A program made the position numbers and the translations under genes. This document shows positions 1 through 5,491 of a DNA stretch of 7,077 nt, one piece after another. This DNA comes from an uncultured Lentisphaeria bacterium (GTDB lineage: Bacteria; Verrucomicrobiota; Lentisphaeria; JABSQK01; CAJWLW01): contig CAJWLW010000258.1 of assembly GCA_913042885.1 (NCBI GenBank), positions 1 through 7,077 of the forward strand. The letters run 5' to 3'. The number at the start of each line of letters is the position of its first letter. The stretch's first letter is position 1. A model generated the notes under the pieces. It searched no databases and had not been told where the DNA came from. It saw only the letters and a list, made by a program, of their open reading frames with translations.

Positions 1-501
1 GCGTACCACGAGCAGTCGATGGACGACATCGACACGGTCATGCAGGCCAATTTGCTGAGCAACATGCAGATCGTCCACGGCCTGCTGCCGATGATCCGGC
101 GACAGCGTGCTCGAGTCATATTCGTCAGCTCGATTGTGGCGCGTGTGCCCGGCCGGGACTACGCTGCCTACGCTGTGTCGAAAGCCGGGCTCAGTCATTT
201 CTACGCGGCCCTCAGTCTCGAGTATCCGGAGATCCCGATGCTATGCGTCGAGATCGGCCCGGTCCACACAGACTTCCACGAAAAGGCCAAGCTGCAGCTC
301 GAGAGCAGGCGCGGCTTCAAGGCGCAGGACCTCATCGGCAACCGCCTGTACGACGCCATGCTGCGACGTACCGGTGTAACGACGCTGGCGTTCGACTGGG
401 CCTGCGGGCGCCTCCTGCTGATGAGCCTCGAGGACATCGTTCACCGTGTGCTGCGCCGACGTTCGGCACGGCGGCGGGCAACCGCACTGCAGTCGCCATG
501 A
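1..501 (+). CDS. Short-chain dehydrogenase/reductase (SDR), 5' end missing
   Basis: This is the C-terminal part (166 codons plus stop) of a classical SDR oxidoreductase. The reading frame is open from base 1, so the true start and the N-terminal TGxxxGxG nucleotide-binding motif lie outside the window; the ATG at 19 is internal. Visible landmarks, numbered from that internal Met, are the conserved Asn of the tetrad (N11 in QANLLS), the catalytic Ser after the beta strand (S38 in IFVSS) and the YxxxK pair (Y51 and K55 in YAVSKAG). The Ser-Tyr spacing of 13 is typical of the family. A GPVHTDF segment follows, matching the usual post-catalytic PGxxxT region. The family reduces or oxidises carbonyl/alcohol groups using NAD(P)H; the substrate cannot be deduced. 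The tail is very Arg-rich (RRRSARRRA). The TGA stop overlaps the ATG of the next SDR, implying a shared mRNA. Family assignment is secure; specific function is unknown. Confidence 0.9.
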   Translation, partial: AYHEQSMDDIDTVMQANLLSNMQIVHGLLPMIRRQRARVIFVSSIVARVPGRDYAAYAVSKAGLSHFYAALSLEYPEIPMLCVEIGPVHTDFHEKAKLQLESRRGFKAQDLIGNRLYDAMLRRTGVTTLAFDWACGRLLLMSLEDIVHRVLRRRSARRRATALQSP

Positions 502-1259
502 CCCGGGCGCTGATAACCGGTGGTGCCAACGGTCTCGGTCGGGTGCTCGCCACGCACTACCTGCAACACGGTTCGCACGTCACGATTCTCGATGTCGATA
601 CTGACCAGGGCCAGTCCCTTGCACAGACGTACGACACCGCCGATTTCCTGCCGGCCGATCTGGTGGCATTCGACAACGACATGCTGCCGGCAACGCTGGC
701 CCCGCTCGACCTGCTCATCTGCAACGCCGGTATCAGCGTCAGCGGCGATTTTGCGAAGCTCGCAACTGAGCGTGAGGAAGCTGTATTTGCGGTCAACTGC
801 CTGGGCCATATCCGGCTGATCAAGCGCTTGCTGCAGGAGAGTCGGCTCAACACCGGCGCCCGCCTGGTTTTCATCTGTTCGGCGACGGCCTTTCTACCGT
901 TTCCCATTGCCGTGTCGTACGCTGCCAGTAAAGCGGCGCTGGACGGTTTCGCGACGGCTCTGGAGCCGTACGTCCGCGGCGCCGGCATGTCCGTGACACG
1001 CGTCTATCCGGGACCGCTGCGCACTGGCCACGTGCGTCACTACGCGGACTATGACCAGGGACGCGGGACTGATCCGGAACGGATCGTGCCGGCCATCGTC
1101 CGCGGCGTGGCCCGGCGAAAACGACGGGTACTGCCCGACCGTGCCAGCCGGTTGTTATATCTCGGGTCGCTGGTGCCCGGCCTGCTGCCGCGACTGGCGC
1201 ATCGACAGTATCGCAACCATCTCGGACCGACGGGACTGCCGGAGGACGCCACGACATGA
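498..1259 (+). CDS. Short-chain dehydrogenase/reductase (SDR), complete
   Basis: This is a complete classical SDR of 253 residues, the normal family length. The N-terminus carries the Rossmann cofactor motif TGGANGLG (residues 7-14). An Asp at the end of the second strand (D32 in ILDVD) usually indicates NAD(H) preference. The CNAG motif is at 75-78, and the catalytic tetrad is N100, S128, Y141 and K145 (YAASK). YPGPLRTG follows at 170-177. The last 40 or so residues are basic and hydrophobic (RLLYLGSLVPGLLPRL), as in SDRs that touch membranes or lipid-like substrates; that reading is inference. The frame stays open upstream to 243, but ATG 498 was chosen because it puts the Rossmann motif at the usual N-terminal position and makes an ATGA overlap with the previous gene. 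No clear Shine-Dalgarno is seen, so translation probably depends on coupling. It differs clearly from the upstream SDR, so the pair is not a recent duplication. Substrate unknown. Confidence 0.93.
   Translation: MTRALITGGANGLGRVLATHYLQHGSHVTILDVDTDQGQSLAQTYDTADFLPADLVAFDNDMLPATLAPLDLLICNAGISVSGDFAKLATEREEAVFAVNCLGHIRLIKRLLQESRLNTGARLVFICSATAFLPFPIAVSYAASKAALDGFATALEPYVRGAGMSVTRVYPGPLRTGHVRHYADYDQGRGTDPERIVPAIVRGVARRKRRVLPDRASRLLYLGSLVPGLLPRLAHRQYRNHLGPTGLPEDATT
1241..1245 (+). promoter_or_regulatory. Ribosome binding site of the topoisomerase gene
   Basis: GGAGG lies 10 bases before the ATG at 1256, inside the last codons of the second SDR. It supports that ATG as the start even though it overlaps the SDR stop (ATGA), so the topoisomerase could be translated both by coupling and by direct initiation. 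Confidence 0.6.
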
Positions 1260-3700
1260 CAGTGGTGCTGGCAGAAAAACCATCCGTCGCCCGCGACCTC
1301 GCAAGATACCTGGGTGCCCGCCAACAGCATGACGGCTACTTCGAGGGCAGCGGCTACCACGTGACCTGGGCCCTCGGCCACCTGGTCTGTCTCAAGGAAC
1401 CGAACGACTATGATCCGCAGTTGAAGAAATGGTCGATCGCGCCCCTGCCGTTCGTACCCAACTGTTTCGAACTCAAACTCACCGGCGACAAAGGCGCCCG
1501 CAAACAATTCGGTGTCATCAAGAAGCTTTTCCGCGCTGCCGACGAGCTGATCTGCGCCACGGACGCCGGACGCGAGGGTGAGCTGATCTTCCGCTACATC
1601 CAGCAGCTCAGCAGCTGCATTGGCAAACCGTGCCGGCGGTTGTGGCTCAGTTCACTTACCGACGAGGCGATCCGCACCGCTTTCAATGCGATGCGGCCGG
1701 GCAGCCACTATGACCCGTTGTTCCATGCCGCCCGGTGCCGGAACGAAGCCGACTGGATTGTCGGCTTCAACGCGACCCGCAACTTCAGCGTGCGCCACGG
1801 CCCCCGACTGTGGAGCGTTGGCCGTGTCCAGACCCCGGTACTGGCACTGATCGCGGCGCGCGACGACGAGATCCGCCATTTCAAACCGGAATCGTTCTGG
1901 GAGCTGTTCACCAAGCACTGCGACGTCCGCTTCAAGTACACCGGAACCCGGCGTTCCGCCGGCAGCGGCCGCTTCTCCACGGAGGCCGCCGCGCAGGAAA
2001 CTCTGGCGCAGGTGCAGCAGGGGCCATTGGCGATCACCGCGGTCAACACCAAGCGCGAACGCTCCCTGCCCTCGCTGCTCCACGACCTCACCGACCTGCA
2101 GCGCGAGATGAACCGTCGCTACGGCCTGGCCGCGGCAACGACGCTGAAGACCGCCCAAGCCCTGTACGAGAACAAACTGATCACTTATCCCCGGACCGAT
2201 TCGCGTTACCTGAGCAGCGACATGAAACCAGAGGTTCCGGGGATCCTCGCGAACCTTTGCAAGGTGAAGCCGGAGGCCGTCGAGCCACTCGACACCAGCC
2301 GCCTCAACTTCAGCAGCCGCATCGTCAACGATTCCAAAGTCAGCGACCACCATGCCCTCATCCCAACCGGCAAGGTCCCCGGCAAACTCGACGAACTGCA
2401 GCGCAAGGTGTACGACGCCATTGTCATCCGCTTCATCGCCGCCTTTTACCCGCCTTGCCTCAAGGACGTCACGACCGTCGACGCGCAGGCCAATCAGATA
2501 CCGTTCCGGGCGCGCGGCGTCACGATCGTCGATCCCGGCTGGACCACCCTGTACCCGCGAAAGCCCAAGCAGCCGACGGGGCAGGACGACAGCGAGGACG
2601 ACGAGCAGATACTGCCGGCGTTCAAGGCTGGCGACAGCGGTCCGCACAGCCCGTACATCAAAGACGGCATGACCAAGCCGCCGCGACACTACAGCGAAAA
2701 CACCCTGCTCGCTGCCATGGAAACCGCCGGCCGACAGATTGACGACGAGGCGCTCAAGGAAGCTATGAAGGAAAAGGGTCTGGGTACACCGGCGACGCGC
2801 GCGACGACTATCGAACTTTTGTTGACGCGCGAGTATATCAAACGGGAAAAGAAACAGTTGACCGCGACCGATGCCGGGCGGTTTCTGCTGTGCCTGATAC
2901 AGAGCCCGCGGCTGAAATCAGCCGAAATGACCGGCGAATGGGAGGCTCAGCTCAAAGAGATCGAACATGGCCGATGCGAGCCGCAGGCGTTCATGCAACA
3001 GATCGTTGACTTCACCCGCCAGATCGTGACAGACAGTGAAACCCGGCAGATCGACGACGCAACCTACGGCAGCTGCCCGCGCTGCGGTGCGGCGGTTGTC
3101 GAAGGCAAACGCGGTTATGGTTGTTCCGACTGGCGCCAGGGCTGTCCGTTTGTCTTGTGGAAGGAGCAGCATGGCATCACCTTCACTGTGGGCCAGATCC
3201 GCGAGCTGCTGCAGTTGCGCCTGCTGTCGACGCCGGTACTGAGCAACGGCACGATAATCAAGGTAGCGATGGACGATCACGGCGACGCGGTGTGCGTGCC
3301 CGTCGAGCCCCTGCGGCCGGGCAAACGCCACGGCGCAGCCAAAAGCAGCCGGCCCAAGCGCAGCGGCGACACCGCGAAAAAGTCATCCGGTAAACAGGCG
3401 AAAGCAGGGCGCAGCAAAACTCAGGAAACCCCTGTTGGCGACTGCCCCAACTGCGGCAAACCGGTGGTGCCGTTTCCTCGTTCGTTCAGTTGTTCCGACT
3501 GGCGCGGGGGCTGTCAGTTTGTGATCTGGAAAGAGATTGCCGGCAAGGGCATTTCCGCACGTACAGCGACCAGCCTGATCCGCAACGGCAAGACATCTGT
3601 GCTCAAAGGCTTCAAGTCGAAGGCCGGCAAGAAGTTCGAAGCAGCGCTGAAAATAGATGCCGGCAAAGTGGTCCTGAACTTCTGCGAGAAAGGGTTGTAA
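1256..3700 (+). CDS. topB: DNA topoisomerase III (type IA)
   Basis: This type IA topoisomerase (814 residues) cuts one DNA strand through a 5'-phosphotyrosine, passes another strand and reseals. Topoisomerase III enzymes chiefly decatenate and resolve recombination or replication intermediates. The Toprim domain begins at once (LAEKPSVA, catalytic E7) and holds the Mg-binding DAGREGE motif at 103-109. LWSVGRVQTP is at 185-194, the active-site tyrosine is Y311 in ITYPRTDSRY, DHHALIPT is at 364-371, GLGTPATRA at 508-516 and EMTGEWEAQL at 557-566. It is longer than the E. coli enzyme (about 650 residues) because of an acidic linker near 440-460 and two C-terminal units. Each unit has a four-Cys zinc ribbon (C607/C610/C623/C630 and C730/C733/C746/C753) plus a Crpt-like segment, joined by a Lys/Ser-rich linker (about 690-727). 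All key residues are present, so it should be active. It is the last gene of the SDR operon. The symbol reflects family membership; a plasmid- or island-type homologue is possible. Confidence 0.95.
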   Translation: MTVVLAEKPSVARDLARYLGARQQHDGYFEGSGYHVTWALGHLVCLKEPNDYDPQLKKWSIAPLPFVPNCFELKLTGDKGARKQFGVIKKLFRAADELICATDAGREGELIFRYIQQLSSCIGKPCRRLWLSSLTDEAIRTAFNAMRPGSHYDPLFHAARCRNEADWIVGFNATRNFSVRHGPRLWSVGRVQTPVLALIAARDDEIRHFKPESFWELFTKHCDVRFKYTGTRRSAGSGRFSTEAAAQETLAQVQQGPLAITAVNTKRERSLPSLLHDLTDLQREMNRRYGLAAATTLKTAQALYENKLITYPRTDSRYLSSDMKPEVPGILANLCKVKPEAVEPLDTSRLNFSSRIVNDSKVSDHHALIPTGKVPGKLDELQRKVYDAIVIRFIAAFYPPCLKDVTTVDAQANQIPFRARGVTIVDPGWTTLYPRKPKQPTGQDDSEDDEQILPAFKAGDSGPHSPYIKDGMTKPPRHYSENTLLAAMETAGRQIDDEALKEAMKEKGLGTPATRATTIELLLTREYIKREKKQLTATDAGRFLLCLIQSPRLKSAEMTGEWEAQLKEIEHGRCEPQAFMQQIVDFTRQIVTDSETRQIDDATYGSCPRCGAAVVEGKRGYGCSDWRQGCPFVLWKEQHGITFTVGQIRELLQLRLLSTPVLSNGTIIKVAMDDHGDAVCVPVEPLRPGKRHGAAKSSRPKRSGDTAKKSSGKQAKAGRSKTQETPVGDCPNCGKPVVPFPRSFSCSDWRGGCQFVIWKEIAGKGISARTATSLIRNGKTSVLKGFKSKAGKKFEAALKIDAGKVVLNFCEKGL

Positions 3701-3827
3701 TTGCATCGAGATCCTTGAGTTACCCCCCCCGTCTGCTTGTTCTCGAAGGTGAGGTGATCGGCCGCAAGGAACCTGCGGACGTCCGCGTGGCGGACGCCTC
3801 GGTATCGGAATCACAGACCCGGGTCGC
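3701..3827. other. Convergent intergenic spacer with a C8 run and GC-rich dyads
   Basis: This 127-bp gap lies between the topoisomerase stop (+) and the stop of the small exported-protein gene (-), so it should hold the transcription ends of both. It contains a run of eight C (3723-3730), a 12-bp palindrome GCGGACGTCCGC (3775-3786), a hairpin at 3780-3796 and a 10-bp palindrome GACCCGGGTC (3816-3825). No stem is followed by a T tract on either strand, so a classical intrinsic terminator is not supported. Short open frames cross it, but none resembles a gene. Confidence 0.6.
3780..3796. repeat. GC-rich inverted repeat between convergent genes, possible weak terminator stem
   Basis: CGTCCGC and GCGGACG form a perfect 7-bp stem around a GTG loop. 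The left arm also belongs to the palindrome GCGGACGTCCGC just before it, so two alternative foldings compete. Its position between converging genes suggests a role in transcription end or RNA stability, but the lack of a following T run leaves this unproven. Confidence 0.35.
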
Positions 3828-4331
3828 TCAGTAGATGCTCTCGCACGTGCCGATAGTCACCCAGTTGTTGTCGCAGCTGCTCCAGCGCTGCACGTAGGCG
3901 ACATGCCCGCGGATTCGCGGCTGATAGATCCGACGCGTGCCGTACTCGATATAACGGATCACCGGGTCGGTCCGGCACTCGTAGGTTTCGGTGCGGTACA
4001 CCGGCCAACGGGTGTTGACACGGGGGCTGTCGTAACGATCGCGCCAATTGGACCGCTGCCGTCTGTAGGTCGTTGTTCTGGCCGTGGTGCCCCGGTTGCG
4101 GTTGCGCCGGTACGTCTGTTGCGGCTGTTCATGGCGCACATTGGCATAACGGTTGCCGTAGTAGCGATGATTGGCGTCCGTCAGGGCATCGAGTACGACC
4201 AGTCCGGTGAGGATCTTGCCGGCAGTGGCCCATTCTTTGTCGCCTGCCTCAGCAGTCCTTGGTATGCAGCAGAACGCTGCGATAATCGCCAGGGCAATGA
4301 TTGGGGTCATGATTCGCGTGTAAGTCTTCAT
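3828..4331 (-). CDS. Small exported Arg/Tyr-rich protein of unknown function
   Basis: I do not recognise a named family. The 167-residue product starts with a convincing Sec signal peptide: a short basic start (MKTYTR), a hydrophobic core (IIALAIIAAFCC, residues 11-22) and an AEA-GD cleavage site after about residue 29. The mature part opens with DKEWATAGKILTG, short and mildly hydrophobic. A low-complexity stretch follows (about residues 56-108), rich in Arg, Tyr, Asn and Thr and strongly basic. The C-terminal part is more ordered-looking, with three Cys (C119, C153, C163) that could form disulfides outside the cytoplasm. ATG at 4331 was preferred over an upstream in-frame ATG at 4394 because it puts the signal peptide at the very N-terminus and has GGAG 9 bases before it. 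The 225-bp gap to the gene upstream suggests its own promoter. A periplasmic or surface protein binding polyanions is possible, but that is a guess from charge. Confidence 0.75.
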   Translation of the reverse strand: MKTYTRIMTPIIALAIIAAFCCIPRTAEAGDKEWATAGKILTGLVVLDALTDANHRYYGNRYANVRHEQPQQTYRRNRNRGTTARTTTYRRQRSNWRDRYDSPRVNTRWPVYRTETYECRTDPVIRYIEYGTRRIYQPRIRGHVAYVQRWSSCDNNWVTIGTCESIY

Positions 4332-4340
4332 GGTCTGTTT

Positions 4341-4344
4341 CTCC
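4341..4344 (-). promoter_or_regulatory. Ribosome binding site of the exported-protein gene
   Basis: On the - strand GGAG sits 9 bases before the ATG at 4331. It decides this start over the longer in-frame ATG at 4394, which would place 21 polar, basic residues in front of the signal peptide. Confidence 0.55.
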
Positions 4345-4386
4345 GCTGCAGTCCGTTTACGTTTGTCATGCGAGAACCGGTTTATC

Positions 4387-4408
4387 GACGTCATCGGGTG
4401 AGACGTCA
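4387..4408. repeat. Two GACGTCA boxes as direct repeats, possible operator
   Basis: GACGTCA occurs at 4387-4393 and 4402-4408, 15 bases start to start. Each contains the palindrome GACGTC. They lie 56 to 77 bases before the exported-protein start, between it and the weak promoter candidate. Paired dyad-cored boxes can be regulator sites, but spacing of 15 is not a whole number of helical turns and chance is not excluded. Confidence 0.25.
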
Positions 4409-4419
4409 GGTGAACGGAG

Positions 4420-4448
4420 ATTATTCACAGAGTGGGGAGAAAATTCAG
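4420..4448 (-). promoter_or_regulatory. Weak sigma-70-like promoter candidate for the exported-protein gene
   Basis: Read on the - strand, AATAAT (4425-4420) matches TATAAT at five of six positions. CTGAAT (4448-4443), 17 bases upstream, matches TTGACA at only three of six. The area is AT-rich relative to its surroundings. It would give a leader of roughly 80 bases. Low confidence because of the poor -35. Confidence 0.25.
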
Positions 4449-4556
4449 TCGGGGCGGGTTCAGGTATCCGCTTTGACGCGTTCTTTGGTTGCGCCCGCCA
4501 TGCGGGGTCAGCGCTGGTGTCAGGAGCGGTCGAGTCGGTTACTTGCCACCCGCCGC

Positions 4557-5366
4557 TTACACCTCCACGAATTCCCAGGCAATTGTCTTCGATGCCGGAT
4601 CGAACTCAATCACCGTGACGGTGGCGCAGGCGGTGACGGAGCCGGCGCAAAATTCGATGCCGCCGCCAGCTTCCTCGCGCGCATATGGCTCATGGATGTG
4701 CCCGCACAGCGACAGTTGGGCGGCCCCCTCACGCAGTGCCTGTTGCATCGCTTCATTGCCGTGGCAGCGGCGGCGCCGGGCGAGCTCGCGGCCTTGCTCG
4801 TCGTACAACGGATAATGATGCACCATGCACACGGGCGTGTCCCCTGCAAGGTGTGCAAACCACTGCTGCAGCCATTCCTGAGCGACTGGCGTGACGCCGC
4901 CGGCGGAGGAATACGGCGGCTCCGGTCGCGCCTCGTTGACCAGCACGAACTCGACCCCTCCGAATGTGTGCGCCAACGGTAATTCATCCACTTGCCAGCG
5001 GCCACGGTTCATGGTGTGGAATGCCTGCCGCAGATGCTCCACACACACCGGATCGCGAGTGTAATGGTCGTGGTTGCCAGGCACATAGAGCAACTCGAAG
5101 GAGGTGTCGTCGACCAGCGGCTGCAGTGTTTGTACCGCCTGCTCAAACTCCCGTGGCGCGCTGATCGTCGAGAGATCGCCCGAACAAACGACGACGTCCG
5201 GGTTGAGGGCCGGAATCTTTTCGACCGCGGCAACCGCCAGCTCCCAGGTGTGCTTGCGGGCACGACGCATGAGGTGGTTGAACATCCCAAAGAGCCGCTT
5301 GTCCGGCCGCCGGACACCGCACGGCCCGCACCAGGCATGGGGATCTGAAAAATGAACGATACGCAC
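4557..5366 (-). CDS. Calcineurin-like metallophosphoesterase
   Basis: This 269-residue cytoplasmic protein belongs to the calcineurin-like phosphoesterases, which use a two-metal centre to hydrolyse phosphomono- or diesters. All the family blocks are visible in order: SDPH (D8, H10), SGDL (G63, D64), GNHD (97-100), VHH (H183, H184) and GHIH (H223, H225), so it should be catalytically competent. A basic segment between blocks I and II (KRLFGMFNHLMRRARKH) resembles a subgroup of CpdA/COG1409-like proteins. There is no signal peptide or membrane segment. The substrate (cyclic nucleotide, nucleic acid, lipid or other) cannot be told. The start is fixed as GTG at 5366: an in-frame TGA lies only three codons upstream and the metal motif begins at residue 7. 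No Shine-Dalgarno is seen, which suggests weak or regulated initiation. The gene is transcribed divergently from the DUF2357-like gene across about 80 bp, so shared control is plausible. Confidence 0.92.
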   Translation of the reverse strand: MRIVHFSDPHAWCGPCGVRRPDKRLFGMFNHLMRRARKHTWELAVAAVEKIPALNPDVVVCSGDLSTISAPREFEQAVQTLQPLVDDTSFELLYVPGNHDHYTRDPVCVEHLRQAFHTMNRGRWQVDELPLAHTFGGVEFVLVNEARPEPPYSSAGGVTPVAQEWLQQWFAHLAGDTPVCMVHHYPLYDEQGRELARRRRCHGNEAMQQALREGAAQLSLCGHIHEPYAREEAGGGIEFCAGSVTACATVTVIEFDPASKTIAWEFVEV

Positions 5367-5397
5367 AGGGAATCAAAGGTTGAGTGGTTGGCGAACG

Positions 5398-5427
5398 GGC
5401 GCTGGGAATAATGGAACTGTCAGCGCC
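5398..5427. repeat. 7-bp inverted repeat in the divergent control region, possible operator
   Basis: GGCGCTG (5398-5404) and CAGCGCC (5421-5427) are perfect inverted arms with a 16-base gap, so centres of the arms are 23 bases apart, near two helical turns. The right arm falls inside the spacer of the promoter candidate for the + strand gene, which fits a regulator site. A related CAGCGCTG palindrome is present at 4509-4516. No binding protein is identified. Confidence 0.35.
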
Positions 5428-5440
5428 GATAGTGTATGAT
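5412..5440 (+). promoter_or_regulatory. Sigma-70-like promoter candidate for the DUF2357-like gene
   Basis: TATGAT at 5435-5440 matches the -10 consensus at five of six positions. TGGAAC at 5412-5417, 17 bases upstream, matches -35 at only three of six. Transcription would begin near 5446-5448, almost on the ATG at 5447, giving a leaderless or nearly leaderless mRNA. No comparably good promoter was found for the divergent - strand gene. Confidence 0.35.
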
Positions 5441-5446
5441 GGGGTA

Positions 5447-5491
5447 ATGTTGAACAAATACGGCAAACATCAACCGGCAACAAATCGTTGA
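5447..5491 (+). CDS. Possible 14-codon leader peptide upstream of the DUF2357-like gene
   Basis: ATG at 5447 opens a 14-codon frame (MLNKYGKHQPATNR) ending in TGA at 5489-5491. The stop overlaps the TTG start of the main gene (TTGA), the same style of coupling used by ATGA elsewhere in this window. GGGG stands three bases before the ATG, too close for a normal ribosome site, but the predicted RNA start is at about this point, so leaderless initiation could apply. It may simply be chance. If real, its job would be to bring ribosomes to a TTG start that has no Shine-Dalgarno of its own. Confidence 0.25.
   Translation: MLNKYGKHQPATNR

Larger units (their letters stand above)
4332..4556 (-). other. 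Intergenic region upstream of the exported-protein gene
   Basis: These 225 bases separate two genes on the same (-) strand. They hold a possible leader region with two GACGTCA boxes, a weak promoter-like pair near 4420-4448, a CAGCGCTG palindrome (4509-4516) and a short CCCGC-CAT-GCGGG hairpin (4494-4506). The hairpin has no T run downstream on the - strand, so the end of the phosphoesterase transcript is unclear. A + strand open frame passes through but looks like a GC-rich shadow. No RNA gene was recognised. Confidence 0.5.

Noticed and set aside
243..497. N-terminal extension of the second SDR by 85 codons to an ATG at 243
   Set aside because: The extension overlaps the coding sequence of the first SDR, is Arg/Pro-rich as expected of an out-of-frame GC-rich read, and the Rossmann motif fits a start at 498.
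1652..2689. 345-codon open frame on the - strand inside the topoisomerase gene
   Set aside because: It lies wholly within a clearly recognised topoisomerase and its low-complexity product shows no family motif; long antisense frames are common in GC-rich genes.
1735..2742. 335-codon + strand frame inside the topoisomerase gene
   Set aside because: The product is an Arg/Pro/His-rich out-of-frame read with no domain, whereas the other frame holds all type IA topoisomerase motifs.
1256..3700. Topoisomerase as proof that the window is part of a plasmid or integrative element
   Set aside because: Topoisomerase III genes occur on such elements, but no integrase, relaxase, conjugation gene, insertion sequence or attachment repeat is visible here.
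3490..3834. 114-codon + strand frame covering the topoisomerase 3' end and the spacer
   Set aside because: Most of it is an out-of-frame read of the second zinc-ribbon unit; the tail beyond 3700 is too short to support a gene.
4494..4506. CCCGC-CAT-GCGGG hairpin as terminator of the phosphoesterase gene
   Set aside because: The stem is only 5 bp and on the - strand it is followed by an A/C-rich sequence, not a T run.
3903..4982. 359-codon + strand frame across the exported-protein gene and the phosphoesterase 3' end
   Set aside because: It is antisense to two better-supported genes, crosses their intergenic gap, and shows no recognisable domain or ribosome site.
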